From Flavobacterium zhairuonense (GTDB taxonomy: Bacteria; Bacteroidota; Bacteroidia; Flavobacteriales; Flavobacteriaceae), in assembly GCF_004352915.1 (NCBI RefSeq), contig NZ_SJSY01000074.1:467894-531893 (forward strand): DNA of 64,000 nucleotides. The letters run 5' to 3'. Shown piece by piece: positions 35,665 to 42,911 of this stretch. The translations under genes were made by a program, and so were the position numbers. The notes under the pieces were generated by a model that was given only the letters and a program-made list of their open reading frames with translations, did no database searches and had not been told where the DNA came from. How positions within the stretch are numbered: the stretch's first letter is position 1; each line of letters opens with the position of its first letter.

Positions 35665-36321
35665 TTAATTCAATTCATAATCCCCATTTGCCCATTTTTT
35701 GCTTGGAGCAATCCAATTGTCGGCAGCTTTGTATAAAAATCCATGTTTTAGGCCAGTATTAAGTTCAATTTCTTTAAAATGCTCTATTTTGCATTTAGAA
35801 GTTTCTTTTCGTTTGATTGCCGAAACTCCATAAACATCTGATTTCTCATAAATGGTTAATATATTTCCGCAGAAATTAATTTCTGGAAATTCTTGAATAT
35901 CTACATCTCTGAAACAGCCAATAAAAACAAAATTTACATTCGGATTGGCTAAATAAGTAGAAACAAATTGTGCGATATAACCACCTTTTGAAGTCCCGAT
36001 TACAGTTATTTTATCTGGTGAAATGCCTTTTTTAAGTAGAGTTTTAATTTGTTTAACAATCTTTTCGGCATATTTTTTCGCATCAGTATTTTTCTTTCTG
36101 ATTTCGCTGTAAACAATAAAATTATCTTTTCTGAAGGAAGCCAAAATTTCATTGTATTCAGCTTTTCCATATTCAGGATGTGGAACATTTAACGGATTTT
36201 GCTCTATATAAGCATTGTGCAAAAAGAAGATGTAACGCTGGTCTTTGTTGGTTTGAGCAGAAATTTGAATGTTAAAAAAAGTAATAAATAGAAGAATAGC
36301 AACTCTTAAGAATCGGGTCAT
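35665..36321 (-). CDS. Secreted alpha/beta hydrolase-like protein
   Basis: 218 residues with a signal peptide (ending QISAQ, about 23). It has a nucleophile elbow TVIGTSKGGYIAQF (Ser), a conserved strand NFVFIGCF and a late His in TGLKHGFLYKA. An Asp for the triad may be in YEKSDVYG. The overall fold is consistent with a small esterase or lipase-like hydrolase; no substrate can be inferred. It appears to be a single-gene unit between a terminator and the lipoprotein gene. Confidence 0.7.
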   Translation of the reverse strand: MTRFLRVAILLFITFFNIQISAQTNKDQRYIFFLHNAYIEQNPLNVPHPEYGKAEYNEILASFRKDNFIVYSEIRKKNTDAKKYAEKIVKQIKTLLKKGISPDKITVIGTSKGGYIAQFVSTYLANPNVNFVFIGCFRDVDIQEFPEINFCGNILTIYEKSDVYGVSAIKRKETSKCKIEHFKEIELNTGLKHGFLYKAADNWIAPSKKWANGDYELN

Positions 36322-36401
36322 AATTTACATTGGTTTTTGGAATGGTTTATATACCAAATATAAACAAACAATTAGTGGTTTTATTATTTTTCTTACGAAA
36401 T

Positions 36402-36439
36402 AAAAACGCCAATATTCTTTTTAAGGAATATTGGCGTTT
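36402..36439 (-). terminator. Terminator of the membrane-protein gene, copy 1 of a repeated hairpin
   Basis: AAACGCCAATATTC (36404-36417) pairs perfectly with GAATATTGGCGTTT (36426-36439). On the minus strand it ends in TTTTT. A diverged copy, including the flanking TTAGTAAAATT, lies at 37547-37582 on the other side of the gene. Confidence 0.85.
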
Positions 36440-36492
36440 AGTAAAATTGTTTGTTCAAGCTCTTGCATTGCAAAAAAAAGAAAATAAGGTTG

Positions 36493-37515
36493 TTAATTAT
36501 CTTTAAAAAAATAATTATATGCCATTAAGAGAAATGGGAATGTCACAAAAGTTAACCAGATTATAAATTGTCTGGGAACGATTTCAAAATAATAATTTAA
36601 AAAGAAAATAGTACTAACAAAAAGAAGACAAAACTTAGAGTCTGATTTGCTTACTTGTATATCTGAATATCTATCGATATGTTCATTTTTGAGTCCACTT
36701 ATCGCATCAGAATATTTTGTATAGAAGAATATTTTCCAACTTAGCAGAAAACCAATAAGCATCATAAAATTCTGAATCATGTAAATACTTGAAACACCTA
36801 AAAGAAAATATTGAATTGCAATGTAAGTTCCTTGTATTAATTCATTAGTGCTTACAACGCTTCCATAATAAAAAAATCCATGTAAATTATCGATAGCGAA
36901 AAAAAACATAATTATGGAGCTCCAGATACTTAAGATTAGTTTTTTAGTATCAGATAAATAAGCTTTACTAAAAGCATTATATAAAGAAAATAAGGAAAGT
37001 GAAATTACAATAATCATAAATGTTCGTAAAATGATATTATCAAATCTTACCAAACCATTATCTATAACCCAATAAATCATGGATATCGAAAGTATTAAGG
37101 TTATGCCTTCTGTCAATTGAGGAGCAATTCTTCTCTTATTAAATAGTAGTGAAAAAACAACATATAAAATAAAGAAAACAATAGGCCAAGCTAAAATACT
37201 TAGATTTAAAATTTGTGTCAAATCAAATTTTGAATTAGGTGAGATGTGATATAAATAAAGACCTAAGCCAAAAGTAGAAATAAAAGAAATAATAGCTATT
37301 ACAGCAGCTGTTGTCCATGCTTTTGTGATTCTTTTGCTTTCGAAAATAATACCTGAGATTAGTGCCAGGATGTGAAGAGGAATCAAATGCACACCATCAG
37401 TTTCGTAAAAATTAGAATCACAAATGACATAAAGAATCACAAAGAGTATAAATAAAAAAAAGTAAAGAATTTTAGAAAACTCGGTAGTTGATTCATTTTT
37501 TGGCCTTAAAATCAT
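36493..37515 (-). CDS. Polytopic membrane protein of unknown function
   Basis: 340 residues with roughly ten hydrophobic helices spread over the whole length (for example FFLFILFVILYVIC, TTAAVIAIISFISTFGLGLYLY, WPIVFFILYVVFSLLF, FIVWLTFVTFPFLLMAY-like C-terminal helix). There is no signal peptide or recognisable motif. It is flanked on both sides by copies of the same terminator-like hairpin, which suggests that the gene was inserted or duplicated between them. Codon use is AT-rich like many accessory genes. Confidence 0.65.
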   Translation of the reverse strand: MILRPKNESTTEFSKILYFFLFILFVILYVICDSNFYETDGVHLIPLHILALISGIIFESKRITKAWTTAAVIAIISFISTFGLGLYLYHISPNSKFDLTQILNLSILAWPIVFFILYVVFSLLFNKRRIAPQLTEGITLILSISMIYWVIDNGLVRFDNIILRTFMIIVISLSLFSLYNAFSKAYLSDTKKLILSIWSSIIMFFFAIDNLHGFFYYGSVVSTNELIQGTYIAIQYFLLGVSSIYMIQNFMMLIGFLLSWKIFFYTKYSDAISGLKNEHIDRYSDIQVSKSDSKFCLLFVSTIFFLNYYFEIVPRQFIIWLTFVTFPFLLMAYNYFFKDN

Positions 37516-37546
37516 ATTTCTTATTGGTTAATTGTTTATTCAAAAA

Positions 37547-37582
37547 AAACGCCAATAAATCTAAAAAAGAATATTGGCGTTT
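37547..37582 (-). terminator. Terminator of the BT_3928/DUF1599 unit, copy 2 of the hairpin
   Basis: AAACGCCAATA (37547-37557) pairs with TATTGGCGTTT (37572-37582); on the minus strand a run of eight T follows. It shares the TATTGGCGTTTAGTAAAATT stretch with copy 1 at 36402. It lies about 25 bp after the BT_3928-family stop. Confidence 0.85.
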
Positions 37583-37605
37583 AGTAAAATTATTTATTTA
37601 GGTTC

Positions 37606-38727
37606 TTAAATACCGTAAGCAACATCAGATAATTTCAAATCATCAACATCATTGTAGTGTACTTTTTGAACAATAGTTCCTTTATGTAAAACAACAATAC
37701 TCGGGTTTGCTCTTTCAACGGTTTTTAAAGCTGTTGCATCACAGAAATAAAAATCAACATTTAATCCATATTGTTTTTTTGCTTTTGCAATTTCTTCTGG
37801 TCCAGAAGCCGTCATTCCAATTACTTTATAACCTTTTGCTTTTGCATCCTGATTTACTTTTTCTAATTTTTTCATTCCTTCAGGATTTGATAAAGCCAAA
37901 TCATAAGTTACAAAAATTACTAATTTAGGCTCTTGCAGTAATTCTGCTTTGTAGTCAGAATCGTCTTTTGTCATCGTGAAATCGTGAATTGGCGGAATAT
38001 ATCCTTCTGTAATTACTTTGTCTTTACGATCAACAAAAGTGGCGCCTTGCGGAATGTTCATTAAATCTTTTTCTGTAAATTCTTTATCAACTCCGTTTAC
38101 TTTGTAGATGAAAATCATTTCAACCACAGATTTTGGTGCGCCTTCCGGAATTTCCATTCCTTTTTCAATATTAGTTCCCACTTTATATGGACGGAAATCT
38201 TTTATCGGATTGTGGTTTAAAACCCAAACGGCCATAAATACACAAAGAATGATGCTGATTAATACGATGATATTGGTAACCATTTTTGGAAACAATGGTT
38301 TTACCAATTTTTTATTAATGAATAAAATCAGAATGAAGAAAAGTAAAACAACATCTTTTGTAAATGATTGCCAAGGCGTTAAATGTAAAGCATCTCCAAA
38401 ACAACCACAATCTTTTACTACGTCAAAATAAGCCGAGTAGAAAGTAAGGAATGTAAAGAAAACGATCAATAATAATAAAGCCCAAATAGTCAATTTAGAT
38501 TTATATCCAACCAAAAGCATTACACCCAAGACTACTTCTAAAATCACTAAAAAGATTGCCAAACCTAATGCCAAAGGTTCTAAAAATGGCATATTAAAAA
38601 CGGGTTCGCTAAAGTATTCAGCTAATTTATAAGAGAAACCAACAGGATCATTCAATTTGATTAATCCAGAAATGATAAATAATACACCGACAAATAATCG
38701 GGAAAATTGGGTAATGATGTTTTTCAT
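37606..38727 (-). CDS. BT_3928-family protein: DoxX/MauE-like membrane part plus redoxin-like part
   Basis: 373 residues from the ATG at 38727; the frame is open 16 codons further, into the palindrome at 38751, but this start is better. The N-terminal part (about 1-145) is a four-helix DoxX/MauE-like unit (QFSRLFVGVLFIISGLIKLNDPVGF) with a CGCFGDALHLT cysteine pair, then another helix (about 160-180). The periplasmic C-terminal half (about 270-365) has a thioredoxin-like layout (KLVIFVTYDLALS, KGYKVIGMTASG, PSIVVLHKGTIVQK) but no CxxC. Such proteins are proposed to relay electrons to extracytoplasmic thiols. It is 90 bp downstream of DUF1599 and probably in its operon. Confidence 0.82.
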   Translation of the reverse strand: MKNIITQFSRLFVGVLFIISGLIKLNDPVGFSYKLAEYFSEPVFNMPFLEPLALGLAIFLVILEVVLGVMLLVGYKSKLTIWALLLLIVFFTFLTFYSAYFDVVKDCGCFGDALHLTPWQSFTKDVVLLFFILILFINKKLVKPLFPKMVTNIIVLISIILCVFMAVWVLNHNPIKDFRPYKVGTNIEKGMEIPEGAPKSVVEMIFIYKVNGVDKEFTEKDLMNIPQGATFVDRKDKVITEGYIPPIHDFTMTKDDSDYKAELLQEPKLVIFVTYDLALSNPEGMKKLEKVNQDAKAKGYKVIGMTASGPEEIAKAKKQYGLNVDFYFCDATALKTVERANPSIVVLHKGTIVQKVHYNDVDDLKLSDVAYGI

Positions 38728-38750
38728 GGGAATATATTTGGGATTTTTTT

Positions 38751-38810
38751 CGCCACGAATTGCACGAATTTCCACGAATTAATTTGTGAAAATTCGTGCA
38801 GTCCGTGGCG
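38751..38810. repeat. Palindromic CACGAATT element within an operon
   Basis: Starting with CGCCACGAATTGCACGAATT, its right half repeats the complement (ending GTGCAGTCCGTGGCG) with a few mismatches, giving a stem of nearly 30 bp with a very small loop. It lies between the DUF1599 gene and the BT_3928-family gene, so it would be transcribed and could fold. Confidence 0.7.
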
Positions 38811-38816
38811 AACTAT

Positions 38817-39356
38817 TTATTTTATAGGATTTAAAATCAGTGCAAAAACAGAATAATTAATCATATCCTGATAATTGGCATCAATTCCTTCAGAAACGAT
38901 TGTTTTTCCTTTATTGTCTTCAATTTGCTTAACGCGAAGAAGTTTCTGCAAAATCAAATCGGTCAAAGAGCTTACGCGCATATCACGCCAAGCCTCACCG
39001 TAATCGTGATTTTTTGCTTCCATTAAGTCTTTGGTAAGCTTTACTTTAGCATCATATAATTCGGTTGCTTTTTCAACGTCAAGATCAGGCTGATCCACAA
39101 CACCAAGCTCTAACTGAATCAAAGCCATAATCGAATAATTGATAATTCCGATGAATTCTCCTTTTTCATCTTCATCAACTTTACGAACATCGTTTTCTTG
39201 TAAACTTCTGATTCGTTGTGCTTTTATGAAAATTTGGTCAGTCAATGACGGAAGTCTTAAAATTCTCCACGCACTGCCGTAATCTTTCATTTTATTGATA
39301 AACAAAGTACGACAGATCGTAATTACATTATCAAACTCTTGGGAAGTATTCTTCAT
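38817..39356 (-). CDS. DUF1599-family protein with internal duplication
   Basis: 179 residues made of two homologous halves. DYGSAWRILRLPSLTD (25-40) corresponds to DYGEAWRDMRVSSLTD (118-133), and GIINYSIMALI (70-80) to DMINYSVFALI (164-174), a period of about 93 residues. The family is all-alpha and uncharacterised; the conserved Asp-Tyr-Gly and Trp-Arg residues suggest a shared ligand site in each half. It is the first gene of a minus-strand unit, divergent from folP, and has a good promoter upstream. Confidence 0.88.
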   Translation of the reverse strand: MKNTSQEFDNVITICRTLFINKMKDYGSAWRILRLPSLTDQIFIKAQRIRSLQENDVRKVDEDEKGEFIGIINYSIMALIQLELGVVDQPDLDVEKATELYDAKVKLTKDLMEAKNHDYGEAWRDMRVSSLTDLILQKLLRVKQIEDNKGKTIVSEGIDANYQDMINYSVFALILNPIK

Positions 39357-39386
39357 TTATATGCTGTATATTTGCTTAAATTTTTT

Positions 39387-39418
39387 CAAAAATAAGGATA
39401 ATTTTTTTAGAGTTTCAA
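39387..39418 (-). promoter_or_regulatory. Promoter of the DUF1599-BT_3928 unit
   Basis: On the minus strand TTG (39418-39416), a 21-nt spacer and TATTTTTG (39394-39387) match the consensus exactly, 31 bp before the DUF1599 ATG. Confidence 0.7.
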
Positions 39419-39560
39419 GTTTCAGGTTTTCTTTGTTTCAAGTTTTTTCTAAACAAAGTGTTAATGGGATAACTTGAAGCTGGAAAATGTTTCAAGTTTC
39501 AAGTTTCACGTTTTGAAACTTGCGTAATCTGTGTCAACTTGAAACTTGAAACCTGACTCG
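39411..39560. repeat. GTTTCAAGTTTCA inverted-repeat cluster
   Basis: Many copies of TTTCAAGTTTCA-type words in the left part face their complements (TTGAAACTTGAAAC) in the right part (about 39540-39552), which allows a long imperfect stem. It separates the divergent DUF1599 and folP genes. No ORF is present. Confidence 0.5.
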
Positions 39561-39600
39561 AGACTGAAAGTCGAACTGGCGAAGCAAACAAAATAAAACA

Positions 39601-40425
39601 ATGACAATAAACTGCAAAGGCACCCTTATAGATTTATCGATTCCTAAAGTAATGGGAATTTTGAATGTTACGCCAAATTCTTTCTTTGACGGAGGGAAGT
39701 ATAAAAACGAAGAAGAGATTATTTCACAAGTAGATAAAATGCTTTCAGAAGGCGCGACTTTTATCGATATTGGCGCTTACTCAAGTAAACCAAGTGCCGA
39801 ATTTGTTAGTGAACAAGAAGAAATTGATAGAATTGTTCCGGCAATTGAATTGATTTTAAAGCATTTCCCAAAAACGTTATTGTCAATTGACACTTTTAGA
39901 GCCGAAGTTGCAAAAGCAAGTATTGAAAGTGGCGCAGTGATTATAAACGATATTGCAGCGGGAGAATTAGACGAAAAAATGTTTGATGTTATTGCGCAAT
40001 ATAATGTTCCGTACATTATGATGCATATGCGCGGTAATCCGCAGACAATGCAAAGTTTGACGCATTATGAGGATATTGTAAAAGAAATGCTTTTTTATTT
40101 TTCAGAAAAGGTAAAAAAGGCAAGAAGTTTAGGAATTAACGATTTGATTTTAGATCCAGGTTTTGGTTTTGCCAAAACAATTGATCAGAATTATGAAGTC
40201 ATGCAAAAAATGGAACTTTTTAATTTATTGGAATTGCCAGTTTTAGCAGGTATTTCAAGAAAATCGATGATCTATAAAACACTTGATATTACGCCTCAAG
40301 AAGCTCTTAATGGAACAACATTTCTGAATACTATTGCTTTAATGAAAGGCGCAAAAATTCTTCGTGTGCACGATGTAAAAGAAGCTGTGGAATGCATTAC
40401 TTTGTTTAATAAACTTAATTCCTAA
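39601..40425 (+). CDS. folP: Dihydropteroate synthase
   Basis: 274 residues, full length. It has VMGILNVTPNSFFDGGKY (pterin/pyrophosphate motif), FIDIGAYSSKP (a variant of the usual GGESTRP-like block), LSIDTFRAEVAKASI, IINDIAAGELDEKMF, MMHMRGNPQTMQ, LILDPGFGFAKT, LAGISRKSMI and a C-terminal ILRVHDVKEA. It joins DHPP and p-aminobenzoate in folate synthesis and is the sulfonamide target. The next gene starts 21 bp downstream and is probably co-transcribed. Confidence 0.96.
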   Translation: MTINCKGTLIDLSIPKVMGILNVTPNSFFDGGKYKNEEEIISQVDKMLSEGATFIDIGAYSSKPSAEFVSEQEEIDRIVPAIELILKHFPKTLLSIDTFRAEVAKASIESGAVIINDIAAGELDEKMFDVIAQYNVPYIMMHMRGNPQTMQSLTHYEDIVKEMLFYFSEKVKKARSLGINDLILDPGFGFAKTIDQNYEVMQKMELFNLLELPVLAGISRKSMIYKTLDITPQEALNGTTFLNTIALMKGAKILRVHDVKEAVECITLFNKLNS

Positions 40426-40446
40426 TAAAAGATATACTTTATAAAT

Positions 40447-41883
40447 ATGTTTAATACCAAATTAGTAATACTGGGTTTTTTGATTGCTTTTTTCTTGTTT
40501 TTCTGTAATTTATTATATCTATTTTTCTCGTTTCTGTTTGGAATCAGAGTTTTGAAATTTTCAATGTTTTTCAGTCCGAGATTCTCTCTTTATGATAGAA
40601 AAATTGGAAATACTGATTTTGTTTTAGGATGGATTCCGATTGGCTCTTCTCTTGAAATATTTGGAAAAACTCCAGATATTGAGGAACGACGCGCTATTCC
40701 AGAACATGATTTGCCTTTCGCTTTTTTTACAAAAAAAATATATCAACAGATAATAATCGTATTTACTCCTACAATTATGTATTTTTCAGTTGGTGTTTTG
40801 TGTTCATTTATGTTGCTAAAATCTCAAAATGCTTTATGGAGTTTAGATTATATTTTGACATACTTAAATGAGGTTTTTAAGACAATGTTTGGTAATCATA
40901 AAGATGTATTAGCCTTTAAAATTCTAACTAAAAAGTACGCGAGCGAAAATAATATTGTGCTATTCAGTTATTTTATATTTTCATGCTTTTTACTTTTTTG
41001 TGCTGTATTTGATAACTTTATGAATTATCTAAGATTAAACGCTTCAGAGTCAAAAATAAAAAATGGTTTCACTATTGCTTTAATGATTTTTCCTGCGATT
41101 TTAGCATTTTGGAAGATTCCAGCTTTGATTTTTAAATATTATACTTTTGGAGAAGTCTTCAGTTATTTAATTGATTTTTTCTTAGGAATGCTTGTGTTTG
41201 GGACCGCCCTTCTTTTTATAACGGTTTTTATTTTGAAATTATTTAAGCCAAAGTTTCTGGGTTTAGTTTTGGTTGCTTGTCTTCTGTTTTCCTGCGGAGA
41301 AAAAAAAGACGTTTTACTTCCAAAATCAAACGTTACAATTGTAAAAGACGTTCAAGATCATTCACCAATTTACATCTTTTTTAAAGTAGAAGGAAAAGAT
41401 ACAATTGCCGATGTAAACAGAAAAAACAGCATTATTTCAACCAATTGGATTTTCAATATTGACAAACGTTTGCCTTTGAAATTGGTAATTCCGGAAGTAA
41501 TGAAATTGCAAGAAAAAAAACGTGGTGACAGTGCCCACAAAAACGAAAAAGCCGAAAATTATTATTCCTACGCTGATTCTATTGGAAAGAATTTAGCCTT
41601 TTTGCCTTTCACAAAAGTGTATTATAAAATGGAGAAACCAAAGTTTGGAGTAGAAGTCTATTTTAAGAAAGACAATTCGATTTTAGTAGAGGGAAATTTA
41701 GTTAAAAGAGAAGAGTTGCAGAATTATTTAAACCACATGTTTCATGATAAACCTCTAAAGTATATGTTTTCTTTTGATAAGGATTTGGGTTATGGAAGTT
41801 ACATTGAAAATAAAATTTTCATCGGTACTTTAAAATTTCCTTTTCCAGAAATAAACTTAACAGATAAAGAATTTATATTCTAG
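40447..41883 (+). CDS. Degenerate site-2-protease-like membrane protein fused to a lipoprotein-like C-terminal half
   Basis: 478 residues. The N-terminal half has about five membrane helices and aligns by eye with site-2 (M50/RseP) proteases around FGIRVLKFSMFFSP, the GWIPIG loop and AFFTKKIYQQIIIVFTPTIM. The catalytic HExxH position in helix 1 is CNLLY (residues 20-24), so it should be inactive. From residue 263 the protein reads like a separate lipoprotein: an in-frame TTG (41233) starts MKLFKPKFLGLVLVACLLFSC, a perfect lipobox, followed by about 200 soluble residues. Either one fused protein is made or an internal TTG start yields a second product. I know no function. Confidence 0.72.
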   Translation: MFNTKLVILGFLIAFFLFFCNLLYLFFSFLFGIRVLKFSMFFSPRFSLYDRKIGNTDFVLGWIPIGSSLEIFGKTPDIEERRAIPEHDLPFAFFTKKIYQQIIIVFTPTIMYFSVGVLCSFMLLKSQNALWSLDYILTYLNEVFKTMFGNHKDVLAFKILTKKYASENNIVLFSYFIFSCFLLFCAVFDNFMNYLRLNASESKIKNGFTIALMIFPAILAFWKIPALIFKYYTFGEVFSYLIDFFLGMLVFGTALLFITVFILKLFKPKFLGLVLVACLLFSCGEKKDVLLPKSNVTIVKDVQDHSPIYIFFKVEGKDTIADVNRKNSIISTNWIFNIDKRLPLKLVIPEVMKLQEKKRGDSAHKNEKAENYYSYADSIGKNLAFLPFTKVYYKMEKPKFGVEVYFKKDNSILVEGNLVKREELQNYLNHMFHDKPLKYMFSFDKDLGYGSYIENKIFIGTLKFPFPEINLTDKEFIF

Positions 41884-41925
41884 TCAAATTACGATTAAAC
41901 AATTAAACAAATCAACGATTAAACC

Positions 41926-42399
41926 TTACTGATGATGATAAGGTTCATTTCGTAAAATTGTAAACCCACGATACAATTGTTCGATAAAAAACAAACGAAC
42001 CATTTGGTGCGAAAACGTCATTAGCGAAAGCGAAACTTTTCCTTGTGCTTTTTTATAAACGGCTTCAGAAAATCCGTAAGGACCACCAATTACGTAAACC
42101 AAAGTTTTTACTCCAGAATTCATTTTCTTTTGCAATTCTTCAGAAAAACCAACACTAGAGAAGTTTTTCCCGTTTTCATCCAATAAAATTAATTGATCTG
42201 TTGCTGAAAGTTTTGAAAGAATCAATTCGCCTTCTTTTTCTTTTTGCTGGCTTTCAGATAAGTTTTTTACGTTTTTGATGTCTGGAATAATCTCTAAATC
42301 AAATTTGATGTAAAACGACAAACGTTTGGTATAATCGTCAATCAGAGTTTGAAGCGATTTATTGTCTGTTTTTCCTATTGCGATAAGTTTGATGTTCAT
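41926..42399 (-). CDS. rlmH: 23S rRNA (pseudouridine1915-N3)-methyltransferase
   Basis: 157 residues from the ATG at 42399 (MNIKLIAIGKT), exactly the family length; the 19 open codons further upstream are not needed. It has the SPOUT trefoil-knot features: LILLDENGKNFSSVGFSEEL, VYVIGGPYGFSEAVY (SAM knot), LSLMTFSHQMVRLFFIEQLYRGFTILRNEPYHHQ (C-terminal signature with His and Tyr). It methylates pseudouridine 1915 in helix 69 of mature 70S ribosomes. Confidence 0.97.
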   Translation of the reverse strand: MNIKLIAIGKTDNKSLQTLIDDYTKRLSFYIKFDLEIIPDIKNVKNLSESQQKEKEGELILSKLSATDQLILLDENGKNFSSVGFSEELQKKMNSGVKTLVYVIGGPYGFSEAVYKKAQGKVSLSLMTFSHQMVRLFFIEQLYRGFTILRNEPYHHQ

Positions 42400-42493
42400 T
42401 TGAAATATTTTTTCACCACAAATTTCGCAAATTTTTACAAATTTAATCAGTGTCAATCAGTTTAATCCGTGGAATCTGTGGGCGATTTAATCT

Positions 42494-42796
42494 CTATTTT
42501 TTATTCTCAAAAACCGTTTCAAAATGCTCTACGATAGGAAACGGTTCGTAATAATGATGCAAAATCTTTTTCCATTCCAAATACGCTTCAGAAGTTCTGA
42601 AACCTACCGTATGATCTTCAAGTGTATTCCAGTCTACCAATAAAAGATATTTGTTTTCGACTTCAAGACATTTTTCTAAACGATGTCCTAAATAGCCATC
42701 AATTGATGAAATGTATTGGCTTGCTTTAGCAAAATCAGCTTCAAATGTTGATGCTAATTCTGGTTTTATATAAAGATAAACAGCTTCTAGAATCAT
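42494..42796 (-). CDS. Antibiotic biosynthesis monooxygenase (ABM) domain protein
   Basis: 100 residues, a single dimeric ferredoxin-like ABM fold: MILEAVYLYIKPELASTFEADFAKASQYI, SIDGYLGHRLEKCLEVENKYLLLVDWNTLEDH, GFRTSEAYLEWKKILHHYYEPFP. Members include small quinol monooxygenases and heme-degrading enzymes; this one has no residues that would decide between them. Palindromic repeats lie on both sides (42411-42487 and 42814-42896), so it is probably its own unit. Confidence 0.82.
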   Translation of the reverse strand: MILEAVYLYIKPELASTFEADFAKASQYISSIDGYLGHRLEKCLEVENKYLLLVDWNTLEDHTVGFRTSEAYLEWKKILHHYYEPFPIVEHFETVFENKK

Positions 42797-42813
42797 AATT
42801 GTAAATGTTTTTT

Positions 42814-42896
42814 CACACAGATTTAAACAGATGTTATTTTGATATTTTATTAATAAAATCTGTGTTTATCAGCTTAAATCTGTTTAAATCTGCGTG
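42814..42896. repeat. Palindromic CACAGATTTAAACAGAT element
   Basis: CACACAGATTTAAACAGAT (42814-42832) is inverted in ATCTGTTTAAATCTGCGTG (42878-42896) with one mismatch. A weaker relative, CACAAATTTCGCAAATTT with AATCCGTGGAATCTGTGGG, lies at about 42414-42483. It belongs to the same family as the elements at 33425 and 38751. Confidence 0.65.
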
Positions 42897-42911
42897 CAAT
42901 TTTCGCAAAGA

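Noticed and set aside
39411..39560. tRNA or small RNA gene between DUF1599 and folP
   Set aside because: The stretch is repetitive GTTTCAAG words without cloverleaf features; only inverted repeats can be supported.
40447..41883. Frameshift artefact joining two genes
   Set aside because: The frame is continuous without a shift, and the junction at residue 263 keeps the same frame, so a sequencing error is not needed to explain it, although fusion by loss of a stop is still possible.
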